Shown: positions 1 through 10,535 of the stretch, in pieces
Layout of the letters: each line of letters opens with the position of its first letter
Numbering within the stretch: the first letter of the stretch is position 1
Assembly (NCBI GenBank): GCA_002786025.1
Contig: NHNW01000028.1
Location: 248,001 to 312,000, forward strand
Direction: 5' to 3'
From: Zasmidium citrigriseum
Taxonomy: Eukaryota > Ascomycota > Dothideomycetes > Mycosphaerellales > Mycosphaerellaceae
DNA length: 64,000 nucleotides
The notes under the pieces: model-generated
The model's input: the letters and a program-made list of their open reading frames with translations, nothing else
Told to the model about the DNA's origin: nothing
The model's database searches: none
Position numbers and translations under genes: made by a program

Positions 1-1057
1 CAGACTAAACGCATAAAGCGGTCCATCAGTTCCCATATAGATCACCGCAAAAGCCCAAGTCTTCCAATCCTTGACCGACTCCCAGAAGTAGGTCATCTTG
101 AATGTCTCATGGTTCGCACTTGCCTGACCATCGATCTTGAGTCGTCTGATCACACGTTTGCGGTCGTCGTCTGAGAGGAACTTGGCTTCGTCTGGAAAGT
201 CGTGCACCATCCAGTAGCTGATCACTCCGATGATGACTGTAGCGAGTCCTTCGAGAATGAAGATCCACGCCCAGCCTCTCTTGCCTCCGATGCCGTCCAT
301 TTGTGCGATTGCTGCGGCGAGAAGTCCACCGAAAGATCCTGCTAGTGCAGCTGCGGAGAAGAATATTGCAGCACGGATGCCGAATTCGCTTCGTTTGTAC
401 CAGCAGGAGAGGTAGTAGTTGACTCCGGGGAACAAGCTGCCGAATGACATTCACATCAGTTACCACCACATCCCGATCTAATATTGGTACTTACCCTGCC
501 TCTGCCATGCCCAGGAAGAATCGCGCCGCAGCAAGGCCAGAGAAGTTGTGTACCAGACCCATCGTGGTCATGACAATACCCCATAGTACCATGATGAGAG
601 GAATGAAGATCGAAGGGCGAAGGCGTTTCAGCAGGATGTTGGTCAGTGGCTCGAAGCCGGCGTAGGAGACGAAGAAGAGAGACAGTGCCGCCTGGTATTC
701 GCCGGAGCTCATATTGAGGTCGTCAATGAGGCCATCAATCTTCGCGTTGCCAATGTTTGTCCGGTCTAAGAACGAGACCAGGTAGAGCAGTGTCAGCCAT
801 GGTATAAGCTTCAGGTCAAGCTTCCACAGCAGCTTCCGCTCCTATGCCACGGCGCGTTAGACAAGGTCTTGTGTATGACAAGTCGTCTGGGCAGCGAGAC
901 TCACGATCTGGGCGCGTTCTTCTTCCGTCTTGCCTTCATCCGGGTCTTCTATGTCGTCCAATGGCGCCTTCGCGACATGCTGAATGTTCTTCTCCTCGTC
1001 GCTCGGGCTGGCCGCGCCATCGCTCTCGAGCTTATCTATCCGGCCGTCTTTCTCCAT
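1..1057 (-). CDS. MFS transporter, Dal5/Tna1 (anion:cation symporter) type, 3' part outside window
   Basis: Exons on the minus strand are 905-1057, 495-841 and <1-436; the gene runs off the left edge, so only about 310 residues are visible. Introns of 63 and 58 nt have GTGAGT and GTAAGT donors, and the frame is kept (AEAG joins LFPG). The start chosen is the ATG at 1057 (MEKDGR); the open frame extends a little further but has no other ATG. Visible features are a hydrophilic N-terminus, the family motif LDRTNIGNAKIDGL after TM1, KRLRPSIFIPL, and GGLLAAAIAQMDGIGG in TM5-6, as in allantoate/nicotinate/pantothenate-type symporters. The expected role is plasma-membrane uptake of a small organic anion; the substrate cannot be told. 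A second member of the family lies at 4.3-6.2 kb on the same strand. Confidence 0.85.
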
Positions 1058-1856
1058 CTTGTAGATAAACAAAGAGAAAGAGAGAAAGTAGACAACAGAA
1101 ACAGAAAACGCGAGAAACAGCGGCTGAAAGTCTACCGACGATGATAAATCGGCCGTAGAGCTACATCATACACAGCAGGCGTCGCGCCTAAGCGATGGAG
1201 GATCGTCGCGGTGCGTTGATACGGCCTCGTGCGCCTGCGAGGGAGCGGCGGCGTGTGATTTGTCGCCGTCGCCAAGGATGGCGGACGAAGCAACCGCTTT
1301 CTCCCCACCAAACTTCGATCGCTATCAATGCCAAGCCCGGGGAAAGAGGGGAAGCCGGGGCCGGAGTTTCGCCTTCCTCTTCTTCTTCTTCCTTCTCGAC
1401 CTCACCTTTCCAATGTTCCCGGTCATCTCCAATAACGCAGTCCTGCATCCGATGGACATTGACGTATACCACGGAATCTCGCAGCTTTTCGAAACCAACA
1501 GCAGGAACCCTGCATCCAAGGGATCGATCAGCAGCCAGCAGGTCAGCAATAGTGCGAGATCGTTAATGTTCGCCTGCCATTACCGTTCTTCGAAGCTAAG
1601 GGCAACAAAGGATTGGATATTGTCCTTTCAACTAGAGATATGATCGACTAAACAGGCTACCGCTGCTTGGCCATGCCCTTGTTAGGATCAGATATCTGGA
1701 CCTAATATTTCAGTTCTGGAGCTTGGTGCTAATAATACTGGAGATCAACAGTTCTAACTCGCCCAACCGACTCGGTAAACGCCGTTGTCACAGCATTGTA
1801 ACACAGCTCACAAGTTATCGGAAATCTCTTCGATCTCTTCCTGCTACTGGAGCACT
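1058..1856. other. Intergenic, no gene supported
   Basis: This stretch holds the promoter of the leftward MFS gene and the 3' flank of the small secreted protein gene. It contains purine-rich tracts near 1060-1120 and a TCTTCTTCTTC tract near 1378. Open frames here lack plausible splice partners or recognisable motifs. Confidence 0.5.
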
Positions 1857-2633
1857 CTACCATTCGATGCCGCACATAAGATATGTTATGGCTCCAAAGA
1901 TCGGCCCGCCGGCTTCAGACACAGGACCTTTGATGGAGTCCATGATTACCTGGATGCCTTCTGTGGCATCGCAGAAGCCTTTCGAACGTCAGCGTCCACC
2001 CGTTCCATTGACCATCCTGAGCAGGGACGATACATACTCTCTGGCTTTTCCATTTCAACATGGAGGTCAAGTCCATGCTGGTAGTCTTCCCCGTCGAATG
2101 TCCTGGAAACTGTCAGCGGATCTCCTCGTATCTTGACTTTGACTGGTGTTACACCTACGTGATACCAATGTAGCTTGAGAACCTGGACATGCTACACCCG
2201 CCAATCTACCATGCCAAGTTAGAGGATTTCGAATCAAACATACGTACAGACTTACACCACCGCCAAGTGTAGGCCAAGTGATATCCTTCGGCTCCGCCGA
2301 CTTGGGATTCACGGCCTCAAGCATGGCCTTCTTAAGGCGAGATCGAACGTCGTCATTAGGTATCAAACCTTCGATCTTCACCGTGATATCCTTCTCGGTG
2401 ACTGGATTGTTTCCATCGGCCCATCGTACTGCTCGTGAGTAGCTCTGGCTCTGGTCACAGTTACGGTCAGGCCCGCCGCAGAGCTTGTCGAAGGCGTCGC
2501 CGAGCGTCTTTCGGATAGAGGCGTCACAGCCGTAGTCGATGTATTTGCCGCCGAGGCTTACTTGGGTGCTGAGAGCGGCTTGCGCTGCTCCGATGAAGGC
2601 CATAGGGAGTAATAGAACTGAGAGGCAATGCAT
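1857..2633 (-). CDS. Small secreted protein, 217 aa, unknown function
   Basis: Three exons on the minus strand: 2256-2633, 2038-2191 and 1857-1978. Introns start GTAAGT and GTATGT, the second with a GCTGAC branch site, and the frame is consistent to a TAG. The ATG at 2633 gives a classical signal peptide (MHCLSVLLLP...GAAQA); the frame upstream has only a TTG. The mature protein has several cysteines (YGCDAS, KLCGG, RNCDQ, SFCDAT, LMCGIEW) and no motif I recognise. It is probably extracellular. The family looks like one of the many lineage-specific secreted proteins of plant-associated ascomycetes, so an effector-like role is possible but is only inference. Confidence 0.72.
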
Positions 2634-3493
2634 CGTGATCAAAGAGGGTGTCAATGGATGTTTGGGGTTGAGAATCTCCGAATGAGTTCGGCTTGGGTAT
2701 GTTCAATTGCTGAAGGGCGTTGCTTGATGAATGTTCTCTGCCAGCAGAACGAGCTGATCTTATACCTACACTTTCGTCATTACATGCTTCAGCCGCAGTC
2801 TTGTCGTCGAGACAGAAGTGGATGTTGAAGAAACTCCTTTCTTGGCGTTTCTCGCCTTGGCCTTACACAGCGCCGCATCGACCCCGTTTAGGGTCAAGTT
2901 TTGCGATATGAGCATCCACTACTTGTGCGTAGGCCAAGATTGACGGTTACCTCTGGTATGTTGGTTTCAGTTGCCGTCCTGGCATCTGAGATGATATCTC
3001 GTTTTGTTGATACTGCTGACATCTTCATCACTGCAGCTAGTACAGATCTCGATTGCGTTTCAAACCAATGAAATGGTGTGTAGCAGTCGTTCCAAGAGCA
3101 TCTCAGGAGCATGCCACCTCTACAGTGGCCAATTGCTGCAAAGGTTGATTTGGAAGGGCAAATTGAAGACCAAAATACTACGAACACGACTATACGAAAA
3201 CGAGTAGAAAGTATCTATTCCAATCGATCCCGTTACACGGTCTTCAGCCGCAGACGACTGTGGCAGCGTCCAAAAGAAAGGCTGCGACTCAGCCTGGGTA
3301 CCTGCCCAAGATCTTGCTCCAAGCAATCGGCACATCTTCCAAGCGGCACTGTCTTTTGATCAGCGGTGCCCAGGAGTCGTTGGGGCCTATCACTCACGTT
3401 TTACGAAGACCGCGAATGCGTTCACGGGTTACACGCGAATCAGGCAACGAGGCACCTCGCGCTCCGTGGATTGCGGCTTTTCAGTAAACAGTC
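2634..3493. other. Intergenic, no gene supported
   Basis: This is the promoter side of the secreted protein gene and the 3' side of the ubiquitin-like gene. Several open frames of 60-97 codons exist on both strands, but none carries a motif or a convincing splice pattern. Confidence 0.5.
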
Positions 3494-4214
3494 TTAACCG
3501 CTGCTCTTCCGTTTCCGTTGATGGGGAAATTCGTCAGGCACATAGGCTAAGGACGCCACGAGCACGACATCAGTCTTCTTGTCGATATTGAACTACACTC
3601 CAGTCAGCCAACGCACTTCTCCCCTTGAACACCCTCGGAACACTCACTCTGGAAAGCGGCGTATCATCCGACGCAACCGCCGTCAAAGACTTGCCATGAT
3701 ATCTCAGATTGAAGCAATCCGCCGGGACCATCCAGTATCTTCCATGAATGGCTTCTCTGATCTCCCCAAGAGTCGTCGTATCGTGAACCCGCAGGTGATA
3801 CATTCGGTGTCCGCCGATCATTGGGACTTTGATGTACATCGACCAGCCGATGTGGGGACTCTTGGAAGCGAGAGACATTTCGGGCATCCAAGGACCATTG
3901 CTCGACGTCTTGGCGTCGAATGGGATGGTCTGTTGCTTGGCGGACAAGTTGTCGCTGTCGTCTGGTTTTTGGTTAGCGGCAACGGTGGGCCAGTCTTCGT
4001 CAATATTGAGCGCCATCATGAGGCGGCCGCTGTCAAGATGTGAGACTGTAGGGAAAGTTACTGCGAAGGTACTCGGAATTTCCTTGGGCGTCAAAACGGA
4101 ATTTTGAACAAGGTTTCGGGCACTAGATCCCAGCGCCGTGGTAAGTGAATGATTTGAAGCTTGGCATGCCACTAGATTCGTGAAGAAGGTACGACATGAT
4201 CGAATGCTTGTCAT
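3494..4214 (-). CDS. Ubiquitin-like fold protein, about 221 aa
   Basis: Exons 3648-4214 and 3494-3592 are separated by a 55-nt intron (GTGAGT donor, GGCTGAC branch, GTGTAG acceptor). The last 80 residues look like a ubiquitin superfold: MYIKVPMIGG as strand 1, TTTLGEIREAIHGRY as strand 2 plus helix, FNLRYHGKSLT as the ubiquitin-like L-I-F-A-G-K-Q-L position, then LSRFNIDKKTDVVLV across the splice junction. The C-terminus is SSG with no GG for conjugation, so it is not a processed modifier. The N-terminal 120 residues are low in recognisable features. The start is uncertain: ATG 4214 is the first, and the MM pair at 4019/4016 is an alternative giving about 156 aa. It lies 117 bp beyond the MFS stop on the same strand. 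The fold assignment is by eye. Confidence 0.6.
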
Positions 4215-4331
4215 CTCTCGTTAATATGCACATATGTCTGTACAAAATGCCTGCCGTATCGCTGTTGTTCGTCATCCCCACTCCCACTAAGGCATGATAT
4301 TGTCGCTGGCGTGAAAGTGACCATCAATACC

Positions 4332-6231
4332 CTAGTACTTGTACCTGAACAATGGGCTCTTGTCACCCATCCTCGCCAGCTGTTCGTCATTGTATTCCCG
4401 ACGAATATCCTCCTCATCCAATGCATCTCTCTTCTTGTTGATTCTCCAGTACGAAGTCTCCAAAGCGACGGTGCAAATCATCGCAGCGGCGGCGAAGCCT
4501 AGACCGATGCCGAAGCCAGTTGGGTAGCCTGGGTCTTCGGAGTCAAGGAAAATGTACTACGCCAAAGAGTCAGTAGGTTGTCGGATGTCGCGTGAAGATT
4601 GTGAAGAGTAGACTCACGGAGCCAACAATGCCACCCGCGTTACCCAGGCAGATGTTCAATGCGATACCCATGGCTCGCTTGGTGTCGCCAGCCAGGTTTC
4701 CTGAGATCCAGGCCGAGCCTGCCGGGTTGGTTGGGTATTGTCCAATGCAGACAAGCATGACGGCGAAGTAGCAAGGACCGATCTGGTTCGTGATGTTGGG
4801 AGCCAGTGGGAGTAGGATGCAGAAGCCGACGAGGACCGTTGCTAGTTGTCCAAAGATAAAGACCGCTCGCCATTGGAAGTGGTCGGAAAGCTTGGAGAGA
4901 ACGATGGCAGAGATTGCGCCGGCGACGTATGGCGGGATGGTCATAAGCTGGGCTTGAGAGGATGTGTAGCCCATGGATTTCGTGATGGATGGCATGGTGA
5001 ACTTGAGGCCTGATGGGATGTCAGAACGAACCGCATTTGATGTACAGATTCAGACTTACCGTAAGCGCAGGTGGAAGCGGTGAACAAGATCCAGGCCTGC
5101 ATGTAGACCTTGTAGTCGGTCAAGAGTTCGGTCAAGTACGACCACTTGAACTTATCCGACTTCTCCATTGATGATCGACCACCCTCTTTGATGATGGTCT
5201 GGATCTCCAGCCAGCGGATTTCCTCGTTGTTGAGCCATCGGCCGGAGAGAGCAGGTGTGTCTGGCATGATGAAAAAGCACGCAACTCCGATGAGCACGGT
5301 GGCTATGCCTTCCAGCAAGAAGATCCAGGCCCAGCCGGGACGTCCGCCGACGCCATCCATCTTTGCAATGGCGAAGGCGAGTAGGCCAGAGAATGCACCT
5401 GACAAGGCACTTGCGCAGTAGAAAAGCGCAAGACGGGTCTGAACTTGTCGTGCAGCATACCACCTCGTAATAAGGTATACAGCGCCGGGAAAGAAACTAC
5501 AAGAAGGGTGAAAGATCAGCGACTGTATCAAGATACGAGAAAGAAGGCATGATACACACCCAGCTTCTGCGACACCAAGCAGCACGCGAGTCACCATGAG
5601 GCCAGCGAAATTCTTAACAATGCCAGTCAGGGTCATGATTATGCCTGTCATTCGATCAGACGAGAACCCTCGCATTATGAGTGACATTGCCTACCCCATG
5701 AGACGACCAGGATTCCCAAGTATGTCGACGGTCGCTTGAACCTCTTCAGTACGATGTTTGAGGGCACCTCGAGCAGGATATATGGGATGAAGAAGATCGA
5801 TAAGCTGGTGTCGGTCTTGATCAGCATGCTTCCGAGGAGATATTCCGACGAATGCAGTCGACTTACGCGATGTTGTACTGAATGTCGGTCATACCCAAGT
5901 CGTCAACCAGGCCTTCAATCTTTGCATTACCAATGTTGGCTCTGTCGATATCTAGAGATCGTCAGTAGAAGTCCAAGATACGTGAGGTGTTGCTAGACTG
6001 CTTACGTGCTGCTAAGTAGAGAAGGGCGAGCACGGGGACCAGTCGGATATCGATCTTCCTCAGCATCTTCTTCTTCCTGTCCTCTGGGAAGTTCTCGAAG
6101 AAGTCGGCTTCCTCGGACGACAACCCGATGTTGGCGTATTTGTTGGCATTGTACTCTTCAATGATATCGACCTTCTCGAGGTCCTTGCCGATGGAGGCGA
6201 GAGACGCCTGGTCGTGGCTTCGGCGGCCCAT
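4332..6231 (-). CDS. MFS transporter, Dal5/Tna1 type, 519 aa, complete
   Basis: Seven exons on the minus strand: 6006-6231, 5867-5951, 5695-5804, 5560-5644, 5060-5496, 4618-5009 and 4332-4556. All six introns are 50-62 nt, and the frame holds to a TAG (520 codons). The start is MGRRSHDQAS. Family features are HIDRANIGNAKIEGL after TM1, FFIPYILLEVPSN in TM2, KRFKRPSTYLG in the loop, TRVLLGVAEAGFFPG in TM4 and FAIAKMDGVGGRPGW near TM6. The hydrophilic C-tail is rich in acidic and basic residues. By family this is a proton-driven carrier for an organic anion such as allantoate, nicotinate or pantothenate at the plasma membrane; the substrate is unknown. It is clearly a paralogue of the partial gene at the left edge. 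Confidence 0.88.
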
Positions 6232-7337
6232 GTTGTGAATGGTCTTGCCCGTGATCTGAGATCTGTAAGTGAGAGAGAACTTGAAGTGTCAAGGATGAGC
6301 ACACACTCTGCAAGATCGAGCTTCACTGCTTCTCTTCACAACTTCATATACTCAACCCGCCAAGCACTGCACTCGACCACGTTCCAGCACGACTTCCCGC
6401 CATGCAGAACCGTTAGCGTGCGGAGAACCATGTGGCACGACAGATATGGGGCATATGGGGAACGGAGAAGTGTGTGGTAGGGATGTATGGGGTGGAGCAA
6501 AAGAGTCTCGTGAGCCATGCCAAGACAACGAGTGCATTTCCGCAGAAATCCGCAGGACTTTTCCTCCGCACTCAGCGTAGCGAGTTACGAACCCGGCCCC
6601 AAATTCGGAGCGGAGAGGCGAAGACGAGTCATGGAGGGCGAGAAGGATGGCAGGGGCCTGGGCAAGTCAACTTAGTTGGCCAGTGGCGTTGCTTGGTGTG
6701 GGTGATGGCTTCGAAGCTCGTGCTCGGCTGAGGACCTAGGGGCGGAGATTTATCCGCCGTGCGTTCAAATGCGCGGGTAACGACTGCATAAGTACATAGA
6801 TCCAGCAGCTCTTGACTTGCTGGCGGCCTCGAGTTCCCCGAAGATGTAGTGCAGTCGCTCGCTCGAGTCCACTTTGCAGTCCACCAGTAAGGTTGTTGCA
6901 TTGGCGTGGAAAAGGGGATCCAGAATGAATGGCCAGTCAGGTCCTCACATATACTTATCAAGGCCCTGGGACACCCAGTGATGCGGAAGTTGTTTTCGCA
7001 CTGCAGATGTGAACTCCATACGTTTGCATGCTTTGAAATGCCAGTATCGTGTCTTTTGGGCCATTCAAGCTCGCCGTTGTGAGCGGTCAAGCTCGTCACG
7101 ATGAGTGACAAGCTTCTAGTGTCTTGGACTTCGTATTTGGTCAAGACCACATGCGTGACTCTGTTGACGGTGTTCTTCCCGATTGTGGCTATGTTCTTGT
7201 CTCAATGGTATTGCGGGACAAGAAGGCGGCAGACAATTTTGGATGTCCGAGAACATGATTCGAAGTTGCATGTGGGCCCGATCAGCTGTCGTTTTACCGG
7301 CGGATAGACAGTGTGATGTCAAATGGTGTGAAAGACC
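6232..7337. other. Intergenic, no gene supported
   Basis: This is the promoter of the MFS gene plus about 900 bp that I could not assign. A 173-codon frame on the minus strand (6629-7150) has no motif and unlikely composition and was not accepted. Confidence 0.45.
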
Positions 7338-7856
7338 TTACTCCCAAGTCCAGACTGCCTTCTTGACCATCTTTGCCTTGGTCATCCAACCATATGGCGA
7401 CAACTCTTCCAGCTCAGCGCTGGTTGTATCGAGAGCGACGAGATCCTTGCGTTGAAAAAGATCCTAGAGATCCCGTATTGAACGTGGGTTTGACGGGGCA
7501 AGCGGTCTCGTTTCGTAGATGAGGTTTTCGGAGTCTTCAGACACTGAGGATGTTAGCGGAGGACGCTCTTCCCCTCAAATGCCCTACTCGCCACTTGCTT
7601 GCTCTATTTACTGACCATGGGAAGCATCACGGTTGTGAACTGTGCCATTCACGTTCGTGAATAATGTCTATGAAGTCAAGTTAGCGCAGTCAAAAGGCAA
7701 CTTGCTGTAGGAATGGCATCTGACTCACCGTTCCGTCGATTCGTTGATTGAACATCTGAAAGCAAAGTGAGAAGACCCCTTCATATGAGTGCCAGGCTTT
7801 AGCCATCCAACACACACCTTCAGACACTCTTCAGAGATCCGCATCTCTTGAACCAT
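7338..7856 (-). pseudogene. Small unknown gene with an in-frame TAG (probable broken gene)
   Basis: Minus-strand exons can be read at 7818-7856, 7729-7755, 7616-7667 and 7338-7534. Donors are GTGTGT, GTGAGT and GTCAGT, acceptors CAG, TAG and AAG, and the phases are consistent. The spliced reading runs MVQEMRISEECLK, MFNQRIDGT, NVNGTVHNRDASHD, then YETRPLAPSNPRSIRDL and a TAG at 7464-7466. The same frame continues after the stop with coding-like sequence (DLFQRKDLVALDTTSAELEE ... AKMVKKAVWTWE) to a TAA at 7338. A CAG-to-TAG change would explain this. If the TAG is genuine the product is only 62 aa. Its ATG lies just 46 bp from the start of the divergent terpene cyclase, and the frame is open further upstream into that gene, so a 5' part may be lost. 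The family is not recognised. Confidence 0.45.
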
Positions 7857-7902
7857 CAACAACACATTCAGCGCCTCGAAGTCCGATACAGCCTTGGAGA
7901 TT

Positions 7903-9343
7903 ATGGATCAGCGAGTTCTCCAGACTGGCATTGGCCAGCAAGACGTCCGCGTGCGGCTGCCCGACATGCACATCGACATCCTCGCGACCAAGCCCAAGAT
8001 AAACCCCCATTACCAGGCCGCCAAGGCGACATCGGAAAGCCGTGTAGCGAAGTAAGAGCATTCTCGACAGTCGGGCATGCGGCTTTTGCTAATATAGATC
8101 GCGTTTTAGGATTTGCGGATTCTCTGAGTCGAAGATGGCCAAGCTGTCCCAAACCGATTTCGCATACATGGCCTCGATCGTTGCATGTGACGCGGACTTG
8201 GAGGAGCTCACGCTGGTTTGTGATTGGGGAAACTGGGTAGGTTACGATTCGGTCGGGATGATGTCGAGGGACCTGGGCTAACAAGGACTGCACAGCTCTT
8301 CCTTTTCGACGATCGTACGGCACTTGCGCAGAATCGTCGCAATTGGTCTTTGTTACTGACTTGTAGACCAGAATTCGACCACGATCACCTCCGAGACGAC
8401 GAGGCTGGAGTCAAGGCTATGATTCAGCTTTTGCTGGACAGCATGTCCGATGATGCGGCTTCTCAGGAGGATCAAGATCTGCCACCACTAATCCGGCTGC
8501 ACAAAGATCTGTGGAAGCGTCTGCAAAAGGCAAGTATCCAAGTTCCATACTGCAAAACAATCAGCTAATTCTCCAACAGAAGGCTCCCGGAGCGGTCACG
8601 AGGAGGTACTCCGCTCGCACGCGAGACTATTGCAATGCGGCCATTGAGCAAGTCATCTTGCAAAGCTCCAAGACCTCCATCACGTTCGAGGAGGGTCTTG
8701 CCTGGCGCAGAGGGGCATCTGGAGTGTCTCCACAACTCCCGCTGATCGAGTACGCGTACGGACTGAGCATTCCCGATGACTTGTACGACCATCCCAGTCT
8801 GCAAACCATCGAGCAAGTGACAATCGATGTTGTCATGTGGTCAGCCCAACTGCTTCCTCTTGAGGCCTGTCAAAGCTGACTTTCTCAATAGCCACAACGA
8901 CATCGTGTCCTATAGAAAAGAGCAGGTAAGTGTTCTCTTCACACATTCATGGCTTGACTAACGTCTTCTAGATGGAGGGCTTTTCTCACAATCTGATCGA
9001 CCTGGCAGCCAACGAGCAAGGTCTCAGTGTGGAACAGAGCATGCACAAGCTAGGCGAGTACTGTCGGGAGCGACTTCGCGACTGGCATCGCGCTTGTGCA
9101 GACATACCTTCGAAGGGCGAGGTAGTCGACTGCCAAGTCCAGAAGCTGATCGAGGCGACCAAGTGCATGATGATGGCGAATCTCAACTGGAGCTTCCATA
9201 CAACACGTTACTTCGGTAGTGCCGAGAACCGGGACAGTGCTCGCAAGACTCTCACGACGTATGTGCTTCCACCAAAGGACGAAAAGGGTGTTCAAGGCTA
9301 TGCGGAAAGCGTGGATCCTGAAGATGAGATCCGAGAGAGATGA
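7903..9343 (+). CDS. Class I sesquiterpene cyclase, 372 aa
   Basis: Seven exons: 7903-8051, 8110-8236, 8296-8314 (19 nt), 8372-8529, 8580-8839, 8892-8925 (34 nt) and 8972-9343, giving 373 codons. All signature elements of fungal class I terpene synthases appear: the metal-binding DDQFD at residues 97-101 (split across the exon 3/4 junction, in the context LFLFDDQFDHD), the NSE triad NDIVSYRKE at 240-248, and the C-terminal WSFHTTRYFG with the Arg-Tyr pair near 328. Length is normal for sesquiterpene synthases of the pentalenene/presilphiperfolanol-like group. The expected reaction is Mg-dependent cyclisation of farnesyl diphosphate; the product cannot be predicted. Intron 4 appears to use a GC donor (AAG|GCAAGT). 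No P450 or oxidase is adjacent; neighbours are MFS and APC transporters. Confidence 0.9.
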
Positions 9344-10535
9344 TTGATCTCGAGACAGAGTCGGCCAGCTGAGCAGTGCGGTCTCTGTTGAAGGACTGAG
9401 GGATTCGTGCTCATCAATGAGTACGGATGAGGAGTCGTCCCTTGCGAAGACTGCCAATGCCCAGGTCGTTCTTCAGAAGGTACTCGCATACGTATCCATC
9501 TCTTGCTCTCGTTCGTTGCCCATGCGAGCCTGCTCGCGAACAACTGTGCAGCCTTCTTTTCCAGCCATCGATGTCATCAGGAAGCCCTCCAGATGCCATT
9601 AGTCCGATGCTCTTCATGGTTCTCGATGGGTGATCGGAGTTGGCGCAGGTTGATGTGGGTTCCGAGGCGTGATGTACGTCGTCCACGTGGAAAGAGGTGA
9701 GGTCGAGATGATGAAGGAAGCGCACCTCGACTTTGGTCACGCTCGGCAACGACTTCGACGGCAGTCTCTCTTCACATTTCTTGTCCACAACAACATCATC
9801 TACCTATCAAGTTCTCGCCTACCCGCAGGCGCCCTGCGCCTCAAGACATCTTCGTGATGGCAGATCGATGATCGCAGGCGAATATGAAGCTACAGCTTGG
9901 TCGCAGATTCCGAGACGCCTTGCGTTGGGCGGAAAAACCGTCGACATAGAAGACGCCGTGGATGCTCTTGGAATGATAGTAGGAGGGTCTAATGGAAGGG
10001 AAGTATCAAGTTCCTGTTTCTCTCTCCTCTCTGTCCCTGGCGGGCATTGCAAATCGCTGGGTATGCTTTCCACCATCCAGCTTGCTCCAGCTGAGATTCT
10101 CACCGGCGCCATGCACGAGAGAAGTCTATCCCCGAATTAGGACGCCTCAAGCGAAGTCATCCAACAGTCAACGAAAGTCGAAGGGCCAGATTCCGGTGTT
10201 CAGGATGTCGAAAAGGTCGCAGCCCTTGGGACGGTGTTGCCTCGATAGTCCTGGTCAGCAGTGACACTTTCGGACACCAAGTCCAATTCAACACAGGTAT
10301 CGACACGCGGATCAATAGGCCTATCATGCTCCTCACTCAAGACGGCTCTTGTCTGGAGAGGAAGGATGCGCGAACCGCACGGCAGAAGTCGTGTCTTATC
10401 GGCTCCTTCGACCAACTCAATTCTAGCCTTCCTAGCCGCATAGCCGTAGTGATAGGCCTGCTATAAGACCATGGCAAGCTCTGTTCCAAAACCCCGGTCG
10501 CCACGTGGGAGTTCGACCCCGGCGCAACATCCACC
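9344..10535. other. Intergenic, no gene supported
   Basis: It separates the terpene cyclase from the permease. A frame at 9733-10140 is open but begins with TTG and lacks an ATG or motif. Its middle (around 9890-10000) has a mildly protein-like composition and might be a decayed gene, which I could not establish. Confidence 0.4.

Noticed and set aside
6629..7150. 173-codon minus-strand frame
   Set aside because: No domain, no splice partners and poor composition; treated as chance.
9733..10140. Open frame with a mildly protein-like middle
   Set aside because: No ATG (starts TTG), no motif and no clear splice sites; at most a remnant.
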